Shown here: in pieces, positions 1 through 6,571 of the stretch
How positions within the stretch are numbered: position 1 is the stretch's first letter
Layout of the letters: every line of letters begins with the position of its first letter
NCBI GenBank assembly: GCA_009781955.1
Contig: WQUT01000065.1
Span: 1-20,465, forward strand
Length of the DNA stretch: 20,465 nt
From: Pseudomonadota bacterium
Lineage (GTDB): Bacteria > Pseudomonadota > Alphaproteobacteria > Rs-D84
Direction: 5' to 3'
Made by a program: the position numbers and the translations under genes
Notes under the pieces: model-generated
What the model was told of the DNA's origin: nothing
Database searches by the model: none
The model's input: the letters and a program-made list of their open reading frames with translations, nothing else

Positions 1-295
1 TCTTTTCTGCCAAGTGCTGCGCCAATTGTGAGTTCTCAAACTTTGGGATCTTTGCGCGTTTTTTATATTTCCCGATTGCGAATCTTGTCAGCGGAATAAC
101 GCGATCACAGAATGGACATATATTCTCGCCATGTTCTGCTATCCATTGCCGATGTTCGGGGTCTTCCTGAAAATCCCGGATTTGATTCAAGCGACTTTCA
201 ATATCTTTAATTTCTTTATCCGGATCGGATTCTATGACTCCGGCATATTTTTTGATAGATATTGTATTTTTTGCCGGTGTTTCGTTTTCATTCAT
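1..295 (-). CDS. Partial hypothetical protein of the integrated element (5' end only)
   Basis: The reading frame opens with ATG at 295-293 and runs open to the window edge, giving about 98 residues without a stop. Its start overlaps the integrase stop by 8 bases (ATGAATGA), so the two genes are probably translationally coupled, with this gene downstream of the integrase. The protein begins MNENETPAKNTISIKKYAG, is charged and probably helical, and carries a CPFC pair at residues 60-63 that could be half of a zinc-binding site. I do not recognise the family. It is probably cargo or an accessory gene of the element, because it lies on the element side of the tRNA-Leu junction. Confidence 0.6.
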   Translation of the reverse strand, partial: MNENETPAKNTISIKKYAGVIESDPDKEIKDIESRLNQIRDFQEDPEHRQWIAEHGENICPFCDRVIPLTRFAIGKYKKRAKIPKFENSQLAQHLAEK

Positions 296-1475
296 TATCT
301 GTCCCTTTTGCTGGTTTTGCGAGAGTGGTTATTTCGTCTATGGCCCGCTGTACGCTGGCTCGGACGGGATCAAGCCCAAGGCGCATATAAACTGATGCCG
401 CCGCACGAGATTTATCGCCAAGGGCTTTCTGTATAATTGTTTCATTTGCGCCTTGTTGCGCCTTATAACTGCCATATGTTCGGCGCAAATCATGCAGACG
501 AAAATCCTTTATATCTGCTCGTTTCAATAATTCTCGCCATGGCAAGCGCGGATCGGAAAGGTGCAATTTCGTTTTCCGGCTGCTGGGGAACAGCCATTCG
601 CTTTTTGCCGTCTTTTTCATTTCATGCAATAGCGCGACCGCTTGTTCCGGCAATGGCACAATTTGCGGCTCGTTATTCTTTGTGTCCGCGATATAAATAA
701 CATTATGCGTCAGATTCACATCATCCCACCGCATGGCCAGCATATTTTCGCGCCGCTGGCCGCAATAAAGCGAAAGCAGGATATAATTTCGGAAAGTCGG
801 ATTTGTTTCGGTTTCAAGTGCGGCAAAAAGTCGCGGTATTTCGTCCGGCAACAAAAAGCGGCGGCGTGAAGTTTCACGGAACATTTTAATCCCCCGCGCC
901 GGATTGTCGGTTGATAATCCCCACGCATTCGCACGGCTATACATATGCTTTATAAGTGCCAACATACGATTGGCCGCGTAAATACTTTTCTTGCCCAGCG
1001 ATTTATGCAGGTTTTCAATGTCCGCCCGGTTTATATGCAACATCTTTTTATTATGCAGGGGCGCAAGTTGAATCCTGAACAGGTTTTCATTTTTCTGGCG
1101 GGTGCGGGGCTTGTTTGATAATTCGCAATGTTTCGGAAAATACTCTTTCTTGTAAAAATCACGCAAGGTTGAATCTTGGCGGATTTTGCGCTTTTCGTCA
1201 TTCGGATTTTTTCCGTCATCAACAACGCCCATGTTCTCGGTAAGGCGTTCCTTGGCCTTTTTCAGCGACATGGTGGACGCATCGCCAAGCCGGACGAACA
1301 AAACCCGGCCATTGATGTTTTTGACAAGGTAATAGGTCTTGCTTTTCTCACCAACGCGCATGGCAAGGTTTTTTGTGCTGGCATCCTGAACCCTGTATCG
1401 CTTGCCTTTTTCGGCAAATGGCAATGCGGCGATGTTCGCTTCCGTGAAATTAAATTTCTTTGACTTTTGTGCCAT
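288..1475 (-). CDS. Tyrosine-recombinase integrase with N-terminal arm-binding domain
   Basis: This 395-residue protein should catalyse site-specific integration and excision of the element at the left of the window. The N-terminal ~100 residues look like the arm-type DNA-binding domain of P4-like integrases (DUF4102-like: KNLAMRVGEKSKTYYLVK). A core-binding domain follows (about 105-200), then the catalytic domain. Visible catalytic residues are R241 (CGQRRENMLAMRW), probable K266, H328 and R331 (HDLRRTYG), and the nucleophile Y363 (SVYMRL). The second conserved His/Trp, normally in an LGH motif, is replaced by Asp354 (ALGDKSRAA), which is unusual. The start at 1475 is preceded by AGGA with 9 nt spacing. 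The gene points away from the tRNA-Leu fragment 200 bp upstream, as expected for an integrase at an element end. It overlaps the next gene by 8 nt. Confidence 0.93.
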   Translation of the reverse strand: MAQKSKKFNFTEANIAALPFAEKGKRYRVQDASTKNLAMRVGEKSKTYYLVKNINGRVLFVRLGDASTMSLKKAKERLTENMGVVDDGKNPNDEKRKIRQDSTLRDFYKKEYFPKHCELSNKPRTRQKNENLFRIQLAPLHNKKMLHINRADIENLHKSLGKKSIYAANRMLALIKHMYSRANAWGLSTDNPARGIKMFRETSRRRFLLPDEIPRLFAALETETNPTFRNYILLSLYCGQRRENMLAMRWDDVNLTHNVIYIADTKNNEPQIVPLPEQAVALLHEMKKTAKSEWLFPSSRKTKLHLSDPRLPWRELLKRADIKDFRLHDLRRTYGSYKAQQGANETIIQKALGDKSRAAASVYMRLGLDPVRASVQRAIDEITTLAKPAKGTDNE

Positions 1476-1511
1476 TTTGAATTATCCTGCATTGTATGGT
1501 TTTGGGTGTGC

Positions 1512-1551
1512 TGTGGCTAATTTTTATTCCTGTGGCTAACATATGGCTAAC
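1512..1551. repeat. Three direct repeats of (T)RTGGCTAA(C), candidate integrase arm sites
   Basis: TGTGGCTAA at 1512-1520, TGTGGCTAAC at 1531-1540 and TATGGCTAAC at 1542-1551 form direct repeats with start-to-start spacings of 19 and 11 bp, close to two helical turns and one. They lie between the integrase start and the tRNA-Leu junction, where arm-type integrase or excisionase sites are expected. A weak integrase promoter on the minus strand (TTAGCC at 1515-1520, TACAAT at 1491-1496, 18-bp spacer) overlaps the first copy. Binding there could also repress the integrase gene. The repeats are seen directly; the function is inferred. Confidence 0.5.
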
Positions 1552-1629
1552 ATTTTGAATAAAAAATCGCCCCCATCACATACAGCAGTATAAAGGCAAA
1601 AAGCCCGGAAGTCCAAGGGAAAAAGCAAG

Positions 1630-1651
1630 TTTTATCAATTTTGATAAAACC
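1630..1651. repeat. Perfect 10-bp inverted repeat beside the attachment site
   Basis: GTTTTATCAA and TTGATAAAAC are exact inverted copies separated by two T residues. The palindrome ends 19 bp before the retained tRNA-Leu sequence begins. It could be an operator for an element-encoded regulator, or a structure close to the recombination site. It has no U-tract, so it is not an intrinsic terminator. Confidence 0.5.
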
Positions 1652-1670
1652 CCGGAAAGCCCTAGGCCCG

Positions 1671-1730
1671 GGGACTTAAAATCCTTTGGTTATTGCAACC
1701 GTGTGGGTTCAAGTCCCACCAAGACCACCA
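1671..1730 (+). tRNA. tRNA-Leu(UAA) 3' fragment (anticodon arm to CCA), attachment-site scar
   Basis: This is the 3' part of a class II tRNA. It has anticodon stem GGGGA/TCCTT around loop CTTAAAA (anticodon TAA), a variable arm with GGTT/AACC pairing, T-arm GTGGG-TTCAAGT-CCCAC, acceptor strand CAAGACC, discriminator A and an encoded CCA. The matching 5' acceptor strand (GGTCTTG) and D-arm are absent upstream. The element has therefore probably recombined inside the anticodon region, leaving the original 3' half here. A complete tRNA rebuilt by an element-borne 3' half should lie at the other element end, outside the window. This copy is unlikely to be functional. Confidence 0.8.
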
Positions 1731-1745
1731 CCAAAAATCGTTAAT

Positions 1746-1775
1746 GCCCGCAATAAGCGGGCGTTTAAGATTTTT
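1746..1775 (+). terminator. Probable tRNA-Leu terminator
   Basis: GCCCGC (1746-1751), loop AATAA and GCGGGC (1757-1762) form a stable hairpin followed by a loose T-rich stretch (GTTTAAGATTTTT). It lies 16 nt after the tRNA CCA end and reads in the tRNA direction. The tail is interrupted, so efficiency is uncertain. Confidence 0.55.
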
Positions 1776-1825
1776 GAGCGCCGTAGCCTTGGCGAAGGAT
1801 GGCCGCCGCCGTTAATTCTCTCCCC

Positions 1826-1853
1826 TTGATTTTCATTCTGCTTTTGTTATAGT
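1826..1853 (+). promoter_or_regulatory. dacA promoter, apparently leaderless
   Basis: TTGATT (1826-1831) and TATAGT (1848-1853) are separated by 16 bp. The expected start of transcription falls at or next to the ATG at 1860, leaving no room for a leader. The TTGATT -35 is also seen at rpsD and rplY in this window. Confidence 0.55.
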
Positions 1854-1859
1854 CGGGGC

Positions 1860-3107
1860 ATGAAGAAATGCTTACACATAATCGCTTGTTCCTGTTTATT
1901 GTTCCTGTTCTTTGGTGCGCCCGCGCGCGCGGAATTTTCCACGCCCGCGCGTTCCGCGTTTCTGGTGGATGTGCAGTCCGGAATGGCGATTGTCGCAAAA
2001 GACGCGGACGAACCCATGCCGCCGTCGTCTATGCTGAAACTGATGACCCTGGACATCGTATTCGGCGCGCTGAAATCCGGCGAATTGAAAATGGATGAAA
2101 TGTTGCCGGTGTCGGCGAATGCCGATTATCAGAATCCGATTTGGAAACAGGCCAGCAAGATTTGCCTGTCGCGCGGTCAAAAAATCTCTGTGAATGACGC
2201 GGTAATGGGCTTGATCGTCCTTTCCGGCGGGGACGCGGCGGTGGTCGTGGCGGAAAAACTGGCGGGCGGCGAATCCGCGTTCGCGGCCCGGATGCAGGCG
2301 CGCGCGCGCGAAATCGGAATGACGCGGTCCACTTTCGGAAACGCGCATGGCCTGCCTGATCCGAACAATCTGATGACCAGCCGCGAATTGGCGATGCTGG
2401 CGCAACATATAATCACGGCGTTCCCCGAATACTATCCGCTGTTCGCGACAAAGAGGTTTGAATTCGGACACTATGATTCCGAATGGTGCGCGCAGTGGGG
2501 CCGGACGCATACGATAAATTACAACAAGCTGCTGTTTATAATGCCGGGCAGCGACGGCATGAAAACCGGCCACACGGACGGGGGCGGATACGGCATGGTG
2601 GCGAGTTCAAAAATCGGCGGCCGCCGTCTGATCGGCGTAATCAACGGATTGCGCGCAAAGAGCCACGACGACCTGGCGCGAGAGATGAAAAAGTTATTGG
2701 AATACGGATATGCGAACACCGCCAACCGCGTGTTTTATAATCCGGGCGATGCGGTTGTAAAAATTCCGGTATGGTATGGCCGCGCGGATACCGTAACCGC
2801 AACCGTCGCGCAAACATTCGCGGTGACATTAGCGCGGGGCTCCGTCGCGTCTCCCCCCTCTGGGGGGGGAGTGTCCGCCGAAGGCGGACGAGGGGGGGCT
2901 CCATCAAATAATATCCGCATCATCGCCCGTTACAACACCCCCGCGCTTGCGCCGATCCGCGCCGGCGATAAACTGGGCGAAATTGTCGCGGAGCAAGACG
3001 GACAGATTGTCGCGACGGCCCCGCTGATCGCCGCCGAACGCGTCGGCAAAGTCCAACTCTTTGCCCGCATGTGGCAGAATGTAAAGGTTATTTTTGGAAT
3101 GAAGTAA
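1860..3107 (+). CDS. dacA: D-alanyl-D-alanine carboxypeptidase (S11, PBP5/6-like) with an in-frame palindromic insertion
   Basis: A periplasmic penicillin-binding enzyme that should trim the terminal D-Ala from peptidoglycan pentapeptides. A signal peptide covers residues 1-24 (cleavage after ARA). S11 motifs are SxxK at S57-M-L-K60, and KTG at 235-237 (DGMKTGHT). The usual SxN triad reads S122-G-G (LSGGDAA) instead of SGN, a notable change of a catalytic-site residue. Residues 1-265 are the peptidase domain; the C-terminal part resembles the PBP5 beta domain. Residues about 326-348 (start ARGSVASPPSGGG) are encoded by a palindromic repeat inserted without a frameshift. The ATG follows a -10 box by 6 nt. 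In many alphaproteobacteria this gene precedes tmk and holB; here holB follows 127 bp later. The last residues are amphipathic, which fits membrane attachment. Confidence 0.9.
   Translation: MKKCLHIIACSCLLFLFFGAPARAEFSTPARSAFLVDVQSGMAIVAKDADEPMPPSSMLKLMTLDIVFGALKSGELKMDEMLPVSANADYQNPIWKQASKICLSRGQKISVNDAVMGLIVLSGGDAAVVVAEKLAGGESAFAARMQARAREIGMTRSTFGNAHGLPDPNNLMTSRELAMLAQHIITAFPEYYPLFATKRFEFGHYDSEWCAQWGRTHTINYNKLLFIMPGSDGMKTGHTDGGGYGMVASSKIGGRRLIGVINGLRAKSHDDLAREMKKLLEYGYANTANRVFYNPGDAVVKIPVWYGRADTVTATVAQTFAVTLARGSVASPPSGGGVSAEGGRGGAPSNNIRIIARYNTPALAPIRAGDKLGEIVAEQDGQIVATAPLIAAERVGKVQLFARMWQNVKVIFGMK
2837..2902. repeat. Palindromic element, half copy, in frame within dacA
   Basis: This 66-bp stretch has a hairpin CTCCCCCC/GGGGGGGGAG, a second hairpin GTCCGCC-GAA-GGCGGAC, and a final G-run. 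Its left end (GGCTCCGTCGCGTCTCCCCC, continuing CTC) is identical over 23 bp to the left end of the element at 5986 in tatD. The dacA frame reads it as GSVASPP, whereas tatD reads the same bases as APSRLPPL, so the element is open in at least two frames. Confidence 0.8.
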
Positions 3108-3110
3108 TTT

Positions 3111-3203
3111 GACTACCCCGGAAAGCTATGGTCGCCCGCCTACGCTTTGCTGCGGCGCGGCGCCAAGATTTTTTCTCCTTCGCAGAAGGGGGATTCAGGG
3201 CTC
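3111..3203. repeat. Partial copy of the GACTACCCCGGAA palindromic family
   Basis: The first 29 bp match the left end of the complete element at 14865-15035 at 27 positions, beginning GACTACCCCGGAAAGC. A CTTC/GAAG hairpin with G-run follows at about 3175-3190. The inverted right arm is missing, so this is a half or decayed copy. It starts 3 nt after the dacA stop and fills the space before holB. An open frame through it extends holB upstream, but this is not likely to be translated as holB. Confidence 0.65.
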
Positions 3204-3234
3204 ATGTATTACAATTTTTAGTAAAGAAGACGAT

Positions 3235-4293
3235 ATGGCATCCAGAAAAAAGAACGATTATAAATTTCCCGAACCGATGGAAAATCCGTCCTTGACGGGG
3301 CATGCGGCGGCGCAGGGCGCCTTTATGGACGCCTGGGGCAAGCGCGCGGAATATCCGATGCATCCGGTCTGGATTCTGTCCGGCGCGCGCGGCATAGGCA
3401 AGGCGACATTGGCATACCGCATCGCCAGGTTTATTTTTCGTGAATCGGAAAGCGCAATGCGCGGGGCGCAAGATGACAAGACGGGGGATTTGTTCGGAAT
3501 GCAAGAAGAACCGCGCCCCGCGCCCCGCGCCCCGCGTCCCACGCTTGCCATGGACGCTGACGATCACGTGTTTCAAAAAATGATCCAGGGCGGATTCGGC
3601 GACCTGTTCATCATAGACATGGCGCATAACCTGGACAAGGATTTTCGCCCGAAAACCGATGGAAAATTTATCAGCGTCCACACGATACGCAATATGATAG
3701 AGAAATTGCAACTGTCCAGTATGGAGGGCGGATGGCGCGTGGTGATAATAGATTCCGTTGATGAATTGTCGCGGGACGCGCCGAACGCATTGCTGAAAAT
3801 ATTGGAAGAACCGCCGGCGAACACCTTGTTTCTTTTGGTCGCGCATTCCCTGAACGCCGTGCTGCCGACAATACGCAGCCGCGCGCGGGTTGAAAAACTA
3901 CACCCGCTGTCCATATCCGAACTGCGCGAATTGTGCGTGCGATTCATGCCGGATGCAGAAATCAGCCCCGCGCTGCTACGTCTTGCCAACGGTTCTTTCG
4001 GGCGCATTGCCAATTTGAAGCGCGGCGGGGGCGACGAGCTTTATGAAAAACTATTGGAACTATGCGCGAATCCGCGCGCCAGTTCCGCAGACATTCTGGC
4101 GTTGTCTGCGCAAATTGCGGCGTCGCCGGAAATTTACGGAATTATTCCCGACGCGATTTCGCATTTCGGATTGGCGGACTTGTATCCGGTCGCGACCGCG
4201 GCGATCGCGGATATCGGCCGCATATACCTGGAACCCGAAATCGCGATTTTCAAAGTGATTATGGAAATAAGGAAAAGGGTGGTTTCCGCCTAG
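3235..4293 (+). CDS. holB: DNA polymerase III subunit delta'
   Basis: Clamp-loader subunit that helps load the sliding clamp during replication. The AAA+ fold is visible: P-loop-like GARGIGKAT at residues 50-58, then IIDSVDELSRDAPNALLKILEEPPANT (about 171-197), and PTIRSR at 211-216, all typical of HolB. I chose ATG 3235 (MASRKKNDYK) because conservation begins there and an AAAGAAG-like site precedes it; the upstream open stretch is repeat DNA. The usual zinc-binding cysteines are missing, and that region instead holds a low-complexity RPAPRAPRP segment (about 93-102) encoded by four tandem 7-nt units (third unit change imperfect at the end). Length, 352 residues, is normal. The stop overlaps the convergent HAD-like gene by 4 nt. 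Confidence 0.88.
   Translation: MASRKKNDYKFPEPMENPSLTGHAAAQGAFMDAWGKRAEYPMHPVWILSGARGIGKATLAYRIARFIFRESESAMRGAQDDKTGDLFGMQEEPRPAPRAPRPTLAMDADDHVFQKMIQGGFGDLFIIDMAHNLDKDFRPKTDGKFISVHTIRNMIEKLQLSSMEGGWRVVIIDSVDELSRDAPNALLKILEEPPANTLFLLVAHSLNAVLPTIRSRARVEKLHPLSISELRELCVRFMPDAEISPALLRLANGSFGRIANLKRGGGDELYEKLLELCANPRASSADILALSAQIAASPEIYGIIPDAISHFGLADLYPVATAAIADIGRIYLEPEIAIFKVIMEIRKRVVSA
3512..3539 (+). repeat. Heptanucleotide tandem repeat (CGCGCCC) inside holB
   Basis: Three exact copies of CGCGCCC (3512-3532) and one imperfect copy CGCGTCC (3533-3539) follow each other. The unit is not a multiple of three, so a change in copy number would shift the holB frame. It encodes a Pro/Arg-rich linker. 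Confidence 0.7.
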
Positions 4294-5240
4294 CGGCCGT
4301 TCAGAAAGAATTCATGATTCTTTTCATCAACGGCGCGTTTCAACTTTGTCGCAAAATCCCAAATACTGGAATAGTTAACAATAGATGTTTGATGCGGATC
4401 GCGATCGGGATGGTTCTGACGACCAATTGAAATCGGCTGGACAATAGATTTGGTACGAACGCAGTCCGTATCCAGTTCCGGAGTTTTTAAAAAACGATCC
4501 ATAATTCCTTCAGAATTAAAATAGTCGGCGCCTCCGCCATAGCTGGCCGTGTTATATAAATTCCGCTCGTCATCGTCAATAAGATACAAAATGTGGTTAC
4601 CCTGTTTGAAATGAATTTCAAGAATATTGTCGTCATTATTTAAAACATGATAGGGTTTATCCAAATCTTTGTGCCCTATATAACAAATATCATTTTTAAT
4701 TGTTGAAGGCAGCAATCCGCATTTTTTTATCGCCAGCTCAGCAAAGCCAAGTTCGGATCTGGCCGCATCAAAAAAAGGTTGTTTTGATTGGCCTGGTTTT
4801 TGCAAACAGAAATCCGACTTGTCTGCAAAAGCATTGTTAAACCGATCATTGAATTTTTTATATAACGTTTGTTCAATTTTCTTGGAAAGCCCATAGTTAG
4901 AACATATTTTTACTTTGGAATTAGGCAGGTTCAATAAAATATTCATCCCTTCTATCGCACCGGTAAGAAAGTCCGACTCTTCAATGTATGCATTGATCAG
5001 GTTCAATAAGTCCGGATTAAAGTTTCTATTAATTTTATAATCATAAAACATCCGCGCCGTCCGGCGCAGGCCGAATGTTTTCAACGCTGGAAGTAAAAGC
5101 GTTTTCAGCCCCGGCTCAGGCAACATCACACCGGTAACATCAACAACGGATAAAATATCATAATGGTCCACGTTTTTATACAGGTCTATAATGTGGCCTT
5201 CCCTTATATCGGGGTATTTGGGGTCTATTATTTGGTCCAT
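4290..5240 (-). CDS. HAD-superfamily-like protein with altered first motif
   Basis: The 316-residue protein has the layout of a haloacid-dehalogenase-like hydrolase: a first strand VVDVTGVMLP (33-41) in the motif I position, KICSNYG (111-117) in the motif II position, and YLIDDDERN (219-227) resembling motif IV. In motif I the second Asp of DxDG is Thr36 (DVTG), so classical phosphatase activity is doubtful and it may be a pseudo-enzyme or a divergent nucleotidase. Start 5240 was chosen over an upstream in-frame ATG at 5279 because AAGGAG lies 9 nt before it. A strong promoter precedes it. The gene is AT-richer than its neighbours and lies where metG would be expected in the alphaproteobacterial dacA-tatD cluster, suggesting acquisition. 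No specific substrate can be named. Confidence 0.6.
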   Translation of the reverse strand: MDQIIDPKYPDIREGHIIDLYKNVDHYDILSVVDVTGVMLPEPGLKTLLLPALKTFGLRRTARMFYDYKINRNFNPDLLNLINAYIEESDFLTGAIEGMNILLNLPNSKVKICSNYGLSKKIEQTLYKKFNDRFNNAFADKSDFCLQKPGQSKQPFFDAARSELGFAELAIKKCGLLPSTIKNDICYIGHKDLDKPYHVLNNDDNILEIHFKQGNHILYLIDDDERNLYNTASYGGGADYFNSEGIMDRFLKTPELDTDCVRTKSIVQPISIGRQNHPDRDPHQTSIVNYSSIWDFATKLKRAVDEKNHEFFLNGR

Positions 5241-5267
5241 AACAGGAATCTCCTTATTACCGTTGAA

Positions 5268-5296
5268 ACAATAGCACATATACCACCATTTGTCAA
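5268..5296 (-). promoter_or_regulatory. Promoter of the HAD-like gene
   Basis: On the minus strand TTGACA (5296-5291) and TATTGT (5273-5268) are separated by exactly 17 bp, the best match to a sigma-70-type consensus in the window. The expected start is near 5261, giving a leader of about 20 nt that contains AAGGAG. It lies back to back with the tatD promoter. Confidence 0.7.
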
Positions 5297-5312
5297 CAAC
5301 AAATTAGGGTGC

Positions 5313-5341
5313 TTGAATCTAGGCGTTCATGGCGGTATAAT
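5313..5341 (+). promoter_or_regulatory. tatD promoter, apparently leaderless
   Basis: TTGAAT (5313-5318) and TATAAT (5336-5341) have a 17-bp spacer. The ATG at 5351 begins 10 nt after the -10 box, so the transcript would carry at most about 3 nt of leader. No Shine-Dalgarno is present. Confidence 0.65.
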
Positions 5342-5350
5342 CAGTAAGAT

Positions 5351-6571
5351 ATGTTAATAGATACTCATTGCCATTTGATTGATGATTATATCGCGCCTGG
5401 CGAAGCCCCGGCGGTCGCTTGCGGCATACGGGCGGGGATTATCCAACGCGCGCGTAATGCGGGCGTCGGCGCGATTGTCGTGCCATGCGCCGATCCGGGC
5501 GATCCGCCCCGGGTTCTGGCGCTGTGCGAACAATACGATAACTTGTTCGCCACAGTCGGAATTCATCCGGAATTCGCAGGAAATCTGTCCCCCCACCAAA
5601 ATACTCCGCATTTTGACTCCCCCCAAGGGGGGAGTAATTTAGTGCTTGCTTGTTCAGAATCAAATGAGTGCCTAACTACTCCCCCCTTGGGGGGAGTCGG
5701 CGCCGGGATTGCGCCGGTGGGGGGACAGATAGTTTTGAATTATGAAAAATACCTTTCCCATCCGCGTGTTGTCGGCATCGGCGAAATAGGTTTGGATTAT
5801 CATTACGACAGCGCGTTTGCGTCCAATGTCGCGAATGCGGGGCGGGAACCGCCGTCCCGCGCCGCCCAGATAGAGCTATTCCGCGCTCAGCTGGAAATCG
5901 CATGCAATGCCGGATTGCCGGTCGCCATTCATACGCGCGATGCGGAAAGTGATACTTTTGAAATATTAAAAAATTTTTCAATATCGGCTCCGTCGCGTCT
6001 CCCCCCTCTTGGGGGGGAGTGCCCGCGTAGCGGGCGAGGGGGGGCTTCTTCCAAATCAAACAATATTTTTAAAAAAGATATTTCAAATAAAGATGGTTCA
6101 AACGAAGTAGCCCCCCCTCGGCTCGCTATGCTCGCCACTCCCCCCCACCGGGGCCCCCGCGCGACTGGTTGTGTCGCGTGGGGTGGGCATGAGGGGGGAG
6201 ACGTGACGGAGCCAAGAGCGATCATTCCCGGCGTGATGCATTGTTACTCTTCATCTTGGAATCTTGCGAAGAAAATGCTGGATCGCGGATTTTACTTTTC
6301 CGCATCGGGAATTATCACGTTCAAAAACGCGGAAGAGCTGCGCGAAATTTTCCGCCGTCTGCCCATTGATCGCATTGTCATTGAGACCGACGCGCCGTTT
6401 CTGGCACCGGTGCCATATCGCGGCAAGCCGGCCGAGCCGTTTATGATTGCGGAAACGGCGCGGGTTTTGGCGGATATTCGCGACATTCCGCTGGCGGAAC
6501 TGGAACAGATTTTAATGGAAAATACCAAACGGCTGTATCCGAAATTGGTGGTTGGTGACTCGTGCTGGTGA
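5351..6571 (+). CDS. tatD: TatD-family metal-dependent deoxyribonuclease with two in-frame palindromic insertions
   Basis: TatD enzymes are TIM-barrel nucleases of the amidohydrolase type, linked to 3'-5' exonuclease repair activity. All metal-ligand motifs are present: H6 and H8 (THCHL), E145 (GEIGLDYH), H194 (AIHTRDA), H297 (GVMHCYS) and D347 (IETDAPFLAP). The family is usually about 260 residues; this protein has 406. Two repeat elements explain the excess: residues 79-126 (48 codons, 5585-5728) after the GIHPEF loop, and about 213-287 (76 codons' worth, 5986-6213) between EILKNF and the GVMHCYS strand. Both fall between barrel elements and leave the frame open. The last residues (VVGDSCW) come from a simple tandem repeat that starts at the gene end. 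The insertions may be tolerated as surface loops; activity is untested. Confidence 0.92.
   Translation: MLIDTHCHLIDDYIAPGEAPAVACGIRAGIIQRARNAGVGAIVVPCADPGDPPRVLALCEQYDNLFATVGIHPEFAGNLSPHQNTPHFDSPQGGSNLVLACSESNECLTTPPLGGVGAGIAPVGGQIVLNYEKYLSHPRVVGIGEIGLDYHYDSAFASNVANAGREPPSRAAQIELFRAQLEIACNAGLPVAIHTRDAESDTFEILKNFSISAPSRLPPLGGECPRSGRGGASSKSNNIFKKDISNKDGSNEVAPPRLAMLATPPHRGPRATGCVAWGGHEGGDVTEPRAIIPGVMHCYSSSWNLAKKMLDRGFYFSASGIITFKNAEELREIFRRLPIDRIVIETDAPFLAPVPYRGKPAEPFMIAETARVLADIRDIPLAELEQILMENTKRLYPKLVVGDSCW
5585..5728. repeat. 144-bp nested palindromic element in tatD (CTGTCCCCCCACC family)
   Basis: Outer arms CTGTCCCCCCACC (5585-5597) and GGTGGGGGGACAG (5716-5728) are perfect inverted repeats. 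Inside are two palindromes, ACTCCCCCC-AA-GGGGGGAGT (5616-5635) and ACTCCCCCC-TT-GGGGGGAGT (5678-5697), which are themselves inverse to each other. The length is 48 codons exactly. It encodes LSPHQN...DSPQGGS...TTPPLGGVGA...APVGGQ. A close relative lies in mtaB at 11358-11526. Confidence 0.88.
5986..6213. repeat. 228-bp palindromic element in tatD (GGCTCCGTCGCGTC family)
   Basis: The ends (5986-6008 and 6191-6213) are 23-bp inverted repeats with one mismatch. The left half holds hairpins CTCCCCCC/GGGGGGGAG and GCCCGC-GTA-GCGGGC plus a G-run. The right half begins with the inverse of that G-run (GAAGTAGCCCCCCCTC) but carries a different internal sequence. The central A-rich spacer is at about 6050-6105. 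The length, 228 bp, is divisible by three. Confidence 0.85.

Noticed and set aside
131..436. Plus-strand ORF across the integrase 3' end
   Set aside because: It overlaps two coupled minus-strand genes and has no coding character.
1335..1341. GGTCTTG, the complement of the tRNA-Leu acceptor 3' strand
   Set aside because: It lies inside the integrase coding sequence, 330 bp away, with no D-arm after it. It is a chance match and not the missing 5' half.
1476..1735. A group I intron splitting tRNA-Leu(UAA), as known from cyanobacteria
   Set aside because: No 5' tRNA half is present upstream, and an integrase with arm-like repeats is next to the fragment, so an attachment-site scar fits better.
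1896..2573. 225-codon minus-strand ORF within dacA
   Set aside because: It is the antisense shadow of the DD-carboxypeptidase, with no recognisable motif or start signal.
3109..3234. N-terminal extension of holB
   Set aside because: The open stretch is a decayed palindromic element; family similarity and a plausible ribosome-binding site begin at 3235.
5585..6213. tatD as a pseudogene broken by insertions
   Set aside because: Both inserts keep the frame and all metal-binding motifs on both sides are intact.
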